A program made the position numbers and the translations under genes. From Margaritifera margaritifera (Eukaryota > Mollusca > Bivalvia > Unionida > Margaritiferidae), in the NCBI GenBank assembly GCA_029931535.1, contig JAQPZY010001436.1, positions 647,001 to 711,000 of the forward strand: 64,000 nt of DNA, read 5' to 3'. Of the stretch, positions 46,755 to 58,584 are shown in pieces; the first letter of the stretch is position 1; the number at the start of each line of letters is the position of its first letter. The notes beneath the pieces were generated by a model. It saw nothing but the letters and a program-made list of their open reading frames with translations. It was not told where the DNA came from and did no database searches.

Positions 46755-47226
46755 TGTTACGACTCTAGGTCTTAAAAATATGTAACAGAAAGAAAGTGAA
46801 ACAAACAATGTAAGTAATATCAACAAGCAATTTATGTCCCTATAATACAAAGTGAAATTCAAGAGATACTTACAATATTGTGAATCAAATTCCAGATAAT
46901 CCTAAATGTCCTAATCACAAGTCCAAAAATATAGAATGTTCCGAATAAGTTCCAATAGTCTTCGATGTCCTGATTTAACATAATGATACAATCCAGAATG
47001 TCTTCGAATGAGTTCACAAAAGTCCAAAGTAATGTATTATTTCGAACTGTCAACAAGACTGACCTTAACCTCAAATACTTGTAAATACTCTGTTTACTAG
47101 TCACCAGAATATAAAGTACTACTTACATTCATGGCAAGATTTAAACACACATTATAGATTAAATATACATAACAATTTCACGATACCATTTGGTGTGAAC
47201 TAGGCCATTTATTTCATGACGTAACA
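46755..47226 (-). mobile_element. Solo LTR, second copy, TGTTACG...CGTAACA
   Basis: 472 bp with plus-strand ends TGTTACG (46,755-46,761) and CGTAACA (47,220-47,226), flanked by ATTT on both sides (46,751-46,754; 47,227-47,230), a 4-bp duplication like the first LTR. Read on minus it shares GGACATTTAGGATT, a following AATTT...TGTAAGT, and a CTAGAGTCGTAACA end with the LTR at 10,931-11,803. Caveat: the ~50 bp inside the right end (ACAATTTCACG...GGCCATTTATTT) recur just outside it (47,225-47,275), so the true 5' boundary may lie further out. Confidence 0.6.
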
Positions 47227-47297
47227 ATTTACAATACTGCTGGGTGTGAAATAAGCCATTTATATTTGGAGTTGCATTATCAATTTCGATGTTCCCG

Positions 47298-47710
47298 TCA
47301 TACGTTGGCAATAGAAATAGGAAGAAGAAATAATATTAAAACATGCAGGTTATGTAAACGCCGAAACATTCTTGTCCTTGAAAGCGAAAAGATGACGACA
47401 AGAGCGATCAAATAATTTTGATGAAGCAACTTTTGCTTCTCTCTTTCTGCAATGCACTGTACCGTTTTCCAATGCTCAGCATGCTCGGCTTTAATAGACA
47501 TGGTACGTTTAAATGCCTATCAAAGGGAACGGAAAGCTGACTCCCAAATTGGATTTCAGGTGTGAAAATCTAGTACAACTAGAACATGTGTAAAACATAC
47601 ATGAACGAGCAATGAATATAGTCTTCGCAGTTTTCTGTATTGTAAATATGACAGCCCTTCCTGACCTATATAAAGTTACAATTCCTCTCTATTTGTTTTA
47701 GAACAACCAG
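47298..47710 (-). repeat. Repeat C copy 1 with a small paralogous frame
   Basis: 47,395-47,710 matches 56,860-57,185. Both contain a minus frame with a shared pattern: here AEHWKTVQCIAEREKQKLLH then QNYLIAL; there AEYWKAVKCSIEEEKHRFRQ then ENYFIAF. Both are followed upstream by 'gtattgtaaa.atga...cctatat'. The frame (67 codons here) is short and unrecognised. It may be a piece of a multicopy element or gene family. Confidence 0.5.
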
Positions 47711-47879
47711 TCCTAAAATATCAAGATTATTATAAGGTCGTCCAAAGTCAACAAAGCTCAATACTGTCGACATTCTGAATGGAAAAAAAGCCCGAACAGA
47801 AACTCCCAAGATTTATGATATAAAAATGATGGTCAAGGTAACAAATCCTTCGATATATTCATCGTATGGTGTGCTCACG

Positions 47880-48045
47880 GTTTAAACGTCTTTACCTTTT
47901 AATTTATATCCTAGATGTTTTATTCTGAAGGATTTATCTTCCTAGAGTTTTGGGGTAGCAGTTCCTTATACTTACATTTTTGGAACTTTACTTTTAATTG
48001 GCACCATATGGCCAGTATTGTGATGACGTGCCATTAAATCATGGA
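47880..48045 (+). mobile_element. I/Nimb-like LINE, 3' UTR fragment
   Basis: Ends with 'attggcaccatatggccagt' then 'attgtgatgacgtgcc', the 3' signature of the family. Only about 165 bp of 3' UTR remain. Confidence 0.7.
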
Positions 48046-48374
48046 ACTACTACTGCTACTTCACCGTTAGTAGAGGAAAACAACAAGAGTAAAGAGAATG
48101 GCAAAGTATACACCCTTCACGTTTTTAATAGTCGTCTATTTAAGAAGTTGTAGAGCATTGTTTACACTGGTAGTTATTTAACTTTGGGTCTTAATGACCT
48201 AGACCTTTAGTCAATGTATCCAGTCTGGAACTAAGTTACTGCGCGGAAGTCATTATTTTCTTATGATACTCACTATGACTGTGACGTCTAGGCCCCAAAA
48301 TATATAGGTTTCATTATTATCTTAAGTGCAAGCCATCCACAAAGTCTGGAATAAAAGCTAGTCAGCAAACCCCA

Positions 48375-50170
48375 TTTTACATTTGCTACAATGATCTCGA
48401 CCTTTACCCCTTTGATTCCCAAATTCAATAGACCTCTTCCATACCTTTAGTTCAAGACATTCTACACTTCCCCAAATGTGGTCAAGGCACTTGGTCCATT
48501 ATGCCAAAACCAGTTGTCTTCTTTCAGTGATCGTGTCATTCACGTTTTATCTTTTGACCCCAAAATCAATAGTTTGTGTTTTCTTACTCAACGCACAAGT
48601 CGTCATCCGCCATATTTGATGAAGGTTCATGGTTGAGAAAACTAAAATTTTTGTGCAGAAACCATTTAAGTTCTTTCAGTAAAAGTGAATTTAACTTTGA
48701 TCTGTTAATCCCCAACTCAATAGAATTCTCCCTTGAACAAAGTGCAAGCTGTCCACAAAGTATGGTCTTTGTCTATGACAAACAACTAATGTTTTTGTGC
48801 AAAAACCATTTGTCTTCTTTCAGTTACAGTAACCTTGGCCATTTCCATTTTGACTCCAAAATAGATATGCTTTTTTCTTAACCAACGTACAAGTCATTCA
48901 CCAACTTTGGTCAAGCTACATGGTTGAGAATTCAAATGCTTGCGGATAAACCATTTATCTTTTTTCAGTCACAGTGAACTTGATAACTGGCCTTTTGATC
49001 ACAAAATTAATAAACTTTTTTTTTACCCAACGTGCATGCAATCCAGTCACTTTGGTGAAGGTGCGTCGTCGAGAACTGAACTGTTTGTGTAGATACCACT
49101 TTTCTTCTTTCAGTCACAGTGACTTTGACCTTTGATCTTTAAACCACCAATTCGAATGGATACTTCCTTGAACAAAGTGCAAGGTATCTACATAGATTAG
49201 GCCTGGTCTTTGATGAAAAACTAATGTTATTGTGCAGATACCATTTTTCTTCCATAAGGTACATTGACCTTGAATAAGGACCTTTTGAACCCAAATTCGA
49301 TAAGCTTCTTTCTTACCCATCTTGCACGTTGGTTATCAATTTTGGTGAAGATATATGGTCGAGAACTAACATTTTTGTGCAGAAACTATTTTACCTCTCT
49401 CAGTCACAGTGATTTTAACCTTGATCTTTCAAGCCCCAAATCTTTCTCGCACAAAGTGCGAGCTATTCGCACAGATTGGTCCTGGTCTGTGATGAAAAAG
49501 TAATGTTATTGTGCTGAAACCATTTTTCTTCTTTCAGTTACATCGACCTTGACCTTTGATATTTTAAAGCTTATTTCTTACACCAATAGCAATATCTGTA
49601 CAAAGTTTAGTCCAGGTATGTGATACATAATAAATGTTATCGGGTGAAAACCATTTTTCTTTTTTCAATCACAGTGGCCTTGACCTTTGACCATTAGACT
49701 CTAAAAAAGAGAGACTTATTCCGTACACCAAGTGCAAACTATCCATAATGTGGCGTATAGGTATGTGAAATAGAACTAATATTATTGTGCATGAACCATT
49801 TTTCTTCTTTCAGTCACAGGGTCTTGGACTTTTGTCCTTGTGACTCTGAAATCCATAGATTTCTTCTTCTCCTAGGTACTAGCTATCCGCAAAGCTTGGT
49901 CCATGTCTGTGATCTGGAACTGATGCTATAGTTTGCAAAAGATGTATGTCTTTCAGTCATAGTAACCTTGACCTTTGACCTTTTAACCCCGAAATCGATT
50001 GGATTCTTCCTGACACCAAGTACAAGCAATCCAAAATGTTTGGTCAAGGTATGTAATGCAGAATTAATCATATTGTGCGGAAACCATTTTTCTTCATTCA
50101 GTTACAGTAACCTTGCCCTTTTACCTTTTGACCCCAAATCGATACGCTTCTTCCTTAACCCAAGTGGAAA
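48375..50170 (+). repeat. ~144-bp satellite with TGACCT half-sites
   Basis: At least 12 diverged units. The marker CTTTCAGT (or a variant) falls at 48,521, 48,673, 48,817, 48,962, 49,107, 49,251, 49,397, 49,531, 49,662, 49,807, 49,950 and 50,095, giving spacings of 131-152 bp, mostly 143-146. Each unit reads roughly TTCTTTCAGTCACAGTGACC, TTGACCTTTGACC, CCAAAATCAATAG, a CTTCTT segment, AAGTGCAAGCTATCCACAAA, TTTGGTCAAGG, then ATGTTTTTGTGCAGAAACCA. Weaker units may reach back to about 48,180. TGACCTTTGACC is a direct repeat of the nuclear-receptor half-site with 1-bp spacing; a perfect TGACCTTTGACCT lies at 49,969-49,981. Frames inside are repeat translations. Confidence 0.9.
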
Positions 50171-51685
50171 ATAAAAATTGAACGGACAGACAGAGAGAAA
50201 TTCAAGGTCATATAATAATATAACAGTAAAAATATAATATCAATTAGAAGTACAAGACTATCCTGTGCCGCACTCTTAAGATATCGCTATTGTTTATGGT
50301 AAATAAGATCAGAGTAATCAGTTTTGTTCCTGATCATATAAAGACCCTAGAATATAAAGTGTAATAACTGATAAAACAATTAGTTCACAGGAGCACTTAA
50401 AATATATTCCAGCGCATCTTTCTCGCAGGGCAATGGAATCATGAGTGGAAATTTGTCAGTCTCTCCGATTATACTCTCTTTTAATTATTTTATTGAAAAC
50501 ATGTTGAATCATTACCTTGATTGAATATGATTATCTTCATTTTTCTAAACAAAGAAAATTGGGGCGGACCGGGGTTACCAACATCCGTGACTGTCTATGA
50601 ATAGAAGATATATATTGGTATATTAGTCTCGTTCCTTTATCGTCATAAGTATTTCATGGAGCTGGCTCTTTCCGTCAGCTGTGATCAACGATTAAAAAAG
50701 CTTTGAAAGCTTTCATGCGTGATCCATTTAGATTTAGACTCTTAGCGACGTAATGCACTAATTAACTGCTTTTATAATCCAATCAAGGTCACGCATTTTT
50801 GGGGGAATATTTCTTTGTTCATGAATGACAGTGCCAAAGTGCAAAGTAAAATAGATGATCCTGTAAGTAGTACAGCACAAACGTGTGCACAGTCCCATGC
50901 TGTTGGAAAGGGAATTTGAATTGAATTGATGTTGCCTACTTTGCCTCAAAATACACCATGTTTCATTTCCATCAAAATAACTGAAAATTGCTTATGCATT
51001 TACTGTTATTTGTATACTAGAGGGCATCTATATATATCATATTCATCTATGTTACTCTTAGCATGAATCTATTTAGTAGTTAGATGTATTATTTTATGAT
51101 CGATATCGGCGACCATTTGCATCAGTGTAACAGCAAATAACCTATCTTGATTTGCATCTCAACTATTCTCGTTTCTCATCTCATTAAATTTATTCACCGA
51201 AGAGTGGCCAAGAGAGCTATCAACGTACATGCTGACACAAACTTGGTGCTGTCTTTAAGGAAAACTCTTAAATACACCCAATTTCGTCCCACCATGTGTG
51301 CATCTCTCTACGTAGTTATGGTCAGGGAACTTAAGTCCCTCACTAGTATAATTTTTCCACACAAATTGGTTCCTGTAATCTGATATATCAAGGCAGAGAA
51401 ATACATCGATATATCGGGTGCATTTTTATGCATACAAAAGCCTTGCCCGACAGCACATAACTGCAACCTATATTCACGTTTCTCTGATTAAGGTGTCTAC
51501 ATAACATTTTGAACCAGAATGTACAGTAGAAAAAACAATACTCACAAAAGCTTGTGTTTTACTTTGCTTTACCATGTACCGACTTGATGTTGATAATTGC
51601 TGTTAGAGATTACTTCAAGCGTCAGCTAGCAAGTGATATAATCGCAGTTAAATTATTGTTCTACAAAACTTAGGTATGACTGTAG
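50171..51685. other. AT-rich sequence, no gene seen
   Basis: No recognised domain. The minus strand near 51,440-51,490 has a short stretch like the core of dispersed repeat B (GAAACGTGAATATAGGTTGC). Confidence 0.4.
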
Positions 51686-51689
51686 TGGT

Positions 51690-52430
51690 GTTCTACGGCA
51701 CCTCACCACAATAGCGTCTATATGGTGCCAAATAAAGGTAAAGTTTGAACAATATATAATTTAATTGCACAAACATTTAGGAGGATAAACCCTTCCAAAT
51801 AAATGTAAATATCAAGTACAAGAAAATAAAATGTAATAGTAAAGATGCTAAAATTTGGAAAATATATATAAAATAAAAGATAAAGGTAACACATGTAAAA
51901 TCCTTAAAACATATAGTCAAAATTTGTTATATAAGCCGCATTTCCTCAAAAAAGTCAAATATTTTCTTAGATGATACATCATAGTAAAGTTTCTTCATGC
52001 AATTCACGTCAAAATAATTCTGTCTCACGGGGAGGAAGCTGACACACCCGGCAAGAATGTGTTCCACTTTGGTCGAGGTTCAACCTTCGGGAAGTACGCA
52101 CGAGTCAGGTATGTGTGTACAATACCACCTCATCTCTACAACAGGACAGAATACTTTTCCCAGATTGTATGAGAACATCATGTTTCTATAGTAACGGGTT
52201 GTCAGACTTAAGATTCGGCAAGGATTTCAGTGTGGAAAAGAAATCCGAAAAGATGATGATTTAAAAAAAAAAATAGATATTTTAACGTGGTTCAAAGCTT
52301 TGAATATGGCTGAAATTTCTGTAGGATAAATTGAGGCTTTATCCAGTAACCGGCTCTTGATGGAGTCATAGGGTGTTGCAATGGCAGCTCCACCTTCGAA
52401 CCGTATGCATACAGGGACGTATGGATACAA
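51690..52430 (-). pseudogene. RNase H and 3' end of LINE copy 1
   Basis: The minus frame 52,227-52,430 reads GGAAIATPYDSIKSRLLDKA then SIYPTEISAIFKALNHV, the RNase H segment around the second acidic residue (..E..A...AL). The YTDGSK motif that should precede it is corrupted, whereas the plus copy at 57.54 kb keeps it. Downstream the frame jumps from about 52,185 to the tail near 52,150 (THTYLTRAYF-like, EPRPKW), implying an internal deletion of most of the RNase H C-terminal half. The 3' UTR ends 'attggcaccatatagacgct', read on minus, near 51,715. Confidence 0.7.
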
Positions 52431-52489
52431 CAGAAGGCTCTGATTTCATTGAATTTACTCTGAAAAAGGAGAGGATTTTTTGAGAACCT

Positions 52490-54250
52490 TTAGAATTTGC
52501 AAAGGTCAAATATTATTTTGCGAGGTGTTGGTAACCACGGTGGTGATCTTTGAATAAAACATTGTGCAGTATTTCCAACACTGGTGTTTGCTGTTTCTAA
52601 GTGAGGATGAATTCCTAAATCAAAAGGTGGAATGAAGTTTGGTTGCTGAGTGTACAATGTTTGGTATTTGGTCCTAAAGACTACATCATGTGAGGGGTTA
52701 GATATATTAGAAGATGGTTTGGTTGCATACTGATGAGCCAGTTTCGTACGTCTGAGGTAAAGTGATGGTTCATTTACCTCAGCATAGACGCTTTCTAAAG
52801 TGGAAGTTCTAAACGCACCTAGACAGGGCCTAAGTTCCGGATTATGTATCGGGTCAAACATCTGCAGGTAAGATTTACAAGCTGATCCGTACTTAACTGA
52901 GCCATTGTCAAGGATAGATCTTATTAATGACAGTATAACCGGAGCAGCACCTTCCGATCTGCTGCCCAATCTGTGTTTTCCTCGGCTCGTATTAAATTCA
53001 GGGTTTGTTGACATTTGTTTGTGAGGTATCTAATATGTTGGTCATCATGAATACGATGTAATAGGTAGGAGTGCATACAAATAGTTCTAGATTTTAAACG
53101 TTTGAACCCGTTTTCTTCTGCTCATTGCTGAACTCTGTTTAAGCTTATCTGTAGTTGACGTTCAAAAGTATGCATACTCTTTGATCTATATAGCAGATAA
53201 AAAAGTCGTCAACATATAATGAGCAATCAATTGGTGGATTAAGGGATTTCACTATCCAGTTACTTTTGATGCCAAATAGGGTGACTGACAACATGCTAGC
53301 CTGAGGTACACCAATCTCCTGAGGATAGCTTTCAGAAAGAGTGCTACCTACCTTAACTCTGAAGTTTCTATCTTTCAAAAAAATGGTGATAAAGTTATAT
53401 TTACAGCCCTTTAGACCTAGGTTGAATAGGTCATTCATTATGTCGTGCTTCCATGTGGTGTCATCAGCTTTCTCCATGTCGATAAAGACGGCAACTATAT
53501 GTTCTTTCTTTATGAAAGCCTTTCAGATAAATGCTTCAATTCTCTCAAGATGATCTAATGTGTTTCTCTGGCGTCTGAATCCACATTGAACGTCTGATAT
53601 TAGTTTGTTGGATTCGAGATACCCGAGTAGTCTATCGTGTATCATCCGTTCCATGGGTTTGCAAATAAAGCTTGTATATAATGTCGGACGATAATCTGAA
53701 GAGTCGGTTTGGTCCTTTCCAGGTTTGAGTACTGGTATCACCGTTGCTTTTCGCCAGACTGAGAGAAGTCGCCGCGTTCCTAAACGTTATTTGAAAATAT
53801 TTAGCAATGTATTTAGAGCTTTGTCAGGTAAGTGTTTCAGTTGTTGACAGTGGATATCATCTGGTCCTGCTGAAGTGCCATGGGCTCAATCAAGAGAGTC
53901 TTGTAATTCTCTTAGAGCAAAAAGGTTTATTATAATTGTGAGAATTAGCACCTTTTCTTTCAAGTTTTTGACAAAGCGAAAGTTAACACAATAATTCTCT
54001 TGTGAGGAGTTTCTCGAGAATGTATCGGCCAATGTATTTGAGATTTCGGGTACGGTTGTGACCATTTCATCAGATTTATTTAAATGTTTAATACACTTGC
54101 TTTTATTTTTGACGATGATTGTTCGTACCATATTCCATACTGATTAATAGAGGAGCGCGAGTTAAAAAAAGAAACATAGGATTTCCATGTTTTCTCTTGC
54201 TCTCTCTAATGGTGAAATTAACTTTAGGTCGGTATATATGGTATTCATTC
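52490..54250 (-). pseudogene. Reverse transcriptase domain of LINE copy 1
   Basis: Order on minus: MIPVLKPGKDQTDSSDYRPT (53,523-53,741) with ERMIHDRLLGYLE and VQCGFRRQRNTLDHL; then motif A VAVFIDMEKADDTTWKHDIM (about 53,410-53,490; the usual KAYDT reads KADDT); then GVPQASMLSVTLFG and SLYVDDFFICY (53,145-53,477; YVDD intact, PQGS reads PQAS). The thumb and C-terminal part (52,490-53,014) has CKSYLQMFDPIHNPELRPCL, LYLRRTKLAHQYA, and DLGIHPHLETAN then PPWLPTPRKIIFDLCKF. Catalytic Asp residues are present, but the frame is broken at least three times. Confidence 0.85.
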
Positions 54251-55130
54251 AGATTTTCACTTGATAGATTGGGATTGAAATCTTGAAGGAACTTTTTCCG
54301 TTCTCTGATAGCGTCTTTGCATATATGACCAAACCATGGTTTGTTGACAAGTTGAATGAATCTCCAAAGTGTTTGGTATTGTAGTCCCAACAACATCCTG
54401 GAGTATCTTTGCAAATATGGGTATATGATCCATTCTGTTGTCTAAATGATCAGCTTCAGATCTCACTCACAGAGGGATTGAAACGTTTCCCAGTCTGCCT
54501 TGTTCGATTTCCATCTGTGTTCGAGCCCTTTGGGTTTGGGAATGTTACTTCTTAAATGTATTGTAAAGCCACCAACTTCCCAAGATAAGTCAAGTTAAAG
54601 AGATGGCTTACATATGGGCAGATCTAAGGCTGAGTCTGATTCTGTGGCATGATGCAGGTAGGTATACGACTTAAATCATTAAAAAAGGCAAAGAATGCGT
54701 TTTGCAACTAAGTCTTCCATCTTCTTCCCTCTCTCGTTGATATCTTTACAGCAACTGTTCAATAAGATCGTCAAGATCAATTTGATTGATTAGAGTGTTC
54801 AGAGGGGGATATATTGAGCAAAATAGAAGAGTTTTTATGTAGGGACACAGGAACGGCTACAGCCTGTAAAGTAGTACTGAGATCGAATTGGCAACGAGGA
54901 GCTTTGTTATTTATGATAATGGACACTCCTCCAACAGCCTTGTCAGTTTTTCTTGAAACGCTGTTGCACGTTGTGAAGTGTCTAAGATAAACTCTATTGT
55001 TTTCATTCACAAATGTCTCCTGAAGGCAGGCAGCTATTGGATCATGTTCTTTAAGTAGAAGAATAATTTCATCCAAATTTTCCCTTTAACCTTCGACAAT
55101 TCCATTGTATTATGGTACTGGACATATTTA
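54251..55130 (-). pseudogene. AP endonuclease domain of LINE copy 1
   Basis: The minus strand reads STIIQWNCRRLKG, then HDPIAACLQETF, and VGGVSIIINNKAP (54,777-55,130), the N-terminal EN blocks (N of WNCR and E of LQE kept). Later WKSNKADWETF and a long helical linker lead to RT. The SDHFPL catalytic block, which copy 3 keeps (about 59,300-59,340), falls in a small deletion of about 21 bp near 54,575-54,585, so the EN is dead. Confidence 0.8.
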
Positions 55131-55282
55131 TGAAAGTGGTGGACGTACGGGACTTCTGGGAGCTTTCAGTGGGCTCTCCAGTGTCCATACTCTCAAGATT
55201 CCCAAACATATTAAATATCTTGATAGGATCGTCAGACCCTTTGGGAAGTCTAGTAGATACTTTAATCCTCTCTTTATTTGGT

Positions 55283-56440
55283 TTACAGCATGCATTCTGT
55301 CTGCTGCTCTCTTGGTGGACAGGATTTAACATGTTTCTCGGTAAGAGAGTTGGGAATCGTCTGTGACACACTGATTCTATGTTCACTGGAGACAGTGGGT
55401 TTTCTGCTCTTTTGTGGGTTGGATTTTAGCGGTTTTTCGTTTGTAGCATTATATGTCCCAATTGCTACTTTGATTATTGGAGCTATCAACTTCGCTGTCG
55501 GTTTGGGTAGCAGCTAGCACGGGCTTTGGTGGCGTCAAGACTATGAATTTGGTTTGACTTTGTGGCCTTGTAATGTCTGTCTGGATAAATGCAGTATTTA
55601 TGGAAGGTTTCTTTTACACTTATTCTGCGCTGGTGTAGGATTTGACAGCTGAGTCAAGTGGAACTGTGACTTCCACAAATTTCATGGTCTCAGGAAAGCA
55701 GATGCCTTTCCCTGTTTCACGCGTTGGATCTCCTTTTTAAATTTCCACTTAGGACAGTCTCTAGAGTATGAAAGAGGTTCTCCCTGGCAATTCGCACAAG
55801 AGATTTTCTGTGAGCAGGACAATCCATCGTGACCCCCCCATCCAAAACTGGGACAGACTGGTTTCCTCATGCAGCCACCTTGAGGTGGCCATATGTCTGG
55901 CAGGTGAAACACCGCAAAGAATTACGAATGAAAGGGTCGACAGTGACGTTCAAGAACCCAGCTTTGATCGATGTAGGCAGAGTGTCGCAGTTGAATGTCA
56001 GGATGTAAGTGTTTGTGGGATTCAACTTGCCGTCACGGCGAATGCTGATTCGTTACACTTGTGAGACGTTATCAGAGCTGTTCGAGCATCTCAGCCTCAC
56101 TGTAGCCATCCATATCACTACATCGAACAACGCCTCTCGACGAGTTGAGATTTATATGGCCTACCTTAATGGGTATCTCCACACACCGAGTTGAGTGAAG
56201 CAGATTGAATGAGTTTTGCAGCTACACTCTTCAGGCACTTGTCCCAAACTCAGCTTTAAACATGTCTTAGATCTCCAGTCAAGCCCTGAAGTACTTTAGC
56301 TATCACAAAAGGTGATAGCCTGGTTAGTGTTTGGTTCTCATCATTTGATTCAGTGATGAGAAATCTTGGCCAATTTCCCTGACTCGGACAAAAATCGCTT
56401 GTTGAATTATTCCTGGTCCTTTTAAAACCAGGTCTCACAC
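55283..56440 (-). pseudogene. ORF1 (gag-like, CCHC) of LINE copy 1
   Basis: The minus strand has NWPRFLITESNDENQTLTRL then SPFVIAKVLQGLTG (56,256-56,438), the N-terminal RNA-binding region of I/Jockey-type ORF1. It also has zinc knuckles MFHLPDIWPPQGGCMRKPVC ... GGHDGLSCSQKISCANCQGE and SYSRDCPKWKFKKEI (55,682-55,912). A basic, Ser/Pro-rich C-terminus follows to about 55,283. Frames are interrupted by several stops. Confidence 0.8.
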
Positions 56441-56859
56441 TAATGGTTGAAGTTTTGGTTGGTTCTCTAATAACGTCAGATTATGTTTTCGTCACATGTG
56501 CTCCCCACCCAGATTTACGCTCAATAATTGTGTTTCTCATGTCAAGGCTGCACAGAGTGCCGAGATACCCACTAAGGTTGTCAAGCAATGAACAAACTTA
56601 ACTCTTGATTCAATTGAATCTTGCCATCGTCCTCAGAGTAAGGTTTGAAGAACAACACTATGCAGCTTGTATCACAAAGTAGTGTGTTGCTTTGGAGCGG
56701 CAACCTACGGCCTCTCCTTTACTCAACTACTAGCATCATATCCTCAAACGACACGGGACGCAACCCACGGAAAATGGGTTGCCTCCACTCACTCGCCTCT
56801 TACGACATGCAGCGAGGATGCATAGGGCCTATTCTACAACCCCGAGAATGCAGGGGGAA

Positions 56860-57185
56860 AATGGTGACGCAAATGCAATAAAATAATTTTCTTGACGGAA
56901 CCTATGCTTCTCTTCCTCTATACTACACTTTACAGCTTTCCAATACTCAGCATTCAGGGCTCCAACAGCCATTGTGTACTTAAATATATGTTGAGGGGAA
57001 AAGTCATATGTCACTCAAGTAGACTTACGTGTACGAAAATTTCGTAAAACATAATTAAATGTGTTCAAACATGAATGAACGAGTTACGAACAGTGTCTTC
57101 TCTGTATCTTGTATTGTAAACATGAAAACCTTTTTTGACCTATATCAAACATCAATTCCATTGTTTTATTTTTGAGAACAATGTA
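56860..57185 (-). repeat. Repeat C copy 2
   Basis: About 320 bp matching 47,395-47,710 in the same orientation, with the paralogous minus frame (56,829-57,014; AEYWKAVKCSIEEEKHRFRQ). It sits between the 5' end of LINE copy 1 and the 3' end of the next minus fragment. Confidence 0.5.
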
Positions 57186-57189
57186 TGCA

Positions 57190-57475
57190 TGTATTAGTAT
57201 TTATCGGCACTTTAGCACAATAATATCTGTACAGTGCCAATTAAAAGTAAAGTTCTAAAAATGCAAAAGTGAAAAAATGCACAAACTCCTAGCAACATAT
57301 ATCCTGTCAAATAAATATAAACATCGTTTACAACAAGATAAAATGTCTAAGTTTTTCTACGGCGGCACATTATCATAAACTTCCTTAATCGGATTCACAT
57401 AAACAAATCTTCTGTCTCACAGGGTTGAAATCGATACACTCGACTCATGTTATCAGTCACCCTATTCGAAAACAA
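57190..57475 (-). mobile_element. I/Nimb-like LINE, 3' end fragment (-)
   Basis: Minus copy of the family 3' end. 57,205-57,330 (cggcactttagcacaataat ... gtgccaattaaaa) matches 51,695-51,830, and 57,350-57,475 matches 51,960-52,070. It abuts a plus copy, as at 9.05-9.8 kb. Confidence 0.75.
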
Positions 57476-57534
57476 CATTAACTGGATAGTGAAATGCCTT
57501 AATCCAGGAACTGATTGCTTATTATAAGTTACCG

Positions 57535-58560
57535 ACTTTTTGATCTGACTCTCCATATACAGATGGTTCAAAAGATGGAGACAAAATTGGAGCTGCCATT
57601 GCAACACCCCCTAGCACCATTTCAAGCCGATATCCGAATGAAGCCGCAATTTTTACTGCAGTAATTACATACCCAAAGCTCTGAACTAAGTTGAAACCTC
57701 TCCAAAAAAAAAACAAAACAATTTCATCAACATTTCGGATTCCTTTTCCACACTGAAAGCTTTGCAGAATCATAAATCTGACAACCTGCTAATATCCCAT
57801 TTATTACAAAAACATGATGTTTTCATACAATCTGGGTAAGATATTCTGTTCTCGTCGCTGCCCAGTCACATTGGTATAAAGGATGATGAAAGGGCAGATA
57901 AAGCAGCCAAAACTGCCCTGCAATCACCCGTTTCCAAATGGAAGATTCCATGTACTGACTTCAAATATTGTATAAATGAGCATGTTCGTAATACTTGACA
58001 AAATATGTGAAATAAAAACTAACATCAAACTCACTATTGATAAGTGGCATTCCTCGTCATAAAAAAAAATCGCAGATAAAGTGATATGGAGCCTATCGCG
58101 TATTGGACACACATAACTGACTCATGCATACCTCCTAAAGGATGAACCTCGACCGGAATGCGTACCCTGCCAGTGCCCACTGACAGTGGAACACATTTTT
58201 GTCAAGTTTGTCGATTTCCACCCTGTGAGACAGAAGTATTTTGATGTGGACTGCTTGAAGAAACTGTGTGAGGACGTACCACACGAAAACCATCTTAGAC
58301 TTTTTAAGGGAATGCGGTATATACACGACATTTTAATAATGTTTTAAGGATTTGACATGTGCTACCTTTATCTGTTGTTTTATATTCATTCTTCAGAATT
58401 TTAACAGTTTTAGTTTTATATTATATCTTGTTATAGGTAATGTTTACATTGATTTAGAAGAGTTTATTTTCCTAAATTTTTTGCAGTTCATTTTAACATT
58501 TTTCGAACTTTATTTTTTGGCATTGCATAGCTACTATTGTGCGGAGATGCCGTAAAACAC
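57535..58560 (+). pseudogene. I/Nimb-like LINE, RNase H to 3' end (+)
   Basis: The plus strand starts in RNase H with SPYTDGSKDGDKIGAAIATP (about 57,540-57,605; YTDGSK kept) and an NEAAIFTA block. Then come HDVFIQSG-like and ERADKAAKTALQSP (57,890-57,920), RIGHT-like and EPRPECVPCQCPLTVEHIFV (58,150-58,205), HPVRQKYFDVDCLKKL, a short GMRYIHDIL end, and the family 3' UTR to 58,555 followed by an ACAT-type simple tail. Several frameshifts. It has no RT, so it is 5' truncated, and it abuts the minus 3' fragment. Confidence 0.8.
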
Positions 58561-58584
58561 TACATACATACATACATGCATGAG

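Larger units (their letters stand above)
51690..56850 (-). mobile_element. I/Nimb-like LINE, nearly full-length copy
   Basis: About 5.2 kb on minus. The 5' UTR has the block GGCCCTATGCATCC and GTCGTAAGAGGCGA (about 56,785-56,830). ORF1 (gag-like), AP endonuclease, RT, RNase H, a C-terminal tail and a 3' UTR ending near 51,690 follow in order. It is visibly more GC-rich than the flanks. All ORFs are broken by stops and indels. RNase H plus AP endonuclease plus a CCHC ORF1 place it in the I superfamily; Nimb is inferred because such elements are common in molluscs. At least seven partial relatives lie in this window. Target duplication not found. Confidence 0.85.

Noticed and set aside
48576..50174. 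Multiple 60-100 codon frames
   Set aside because: They recur with the 144-bp satellite period and reflect the repeat, not genes.
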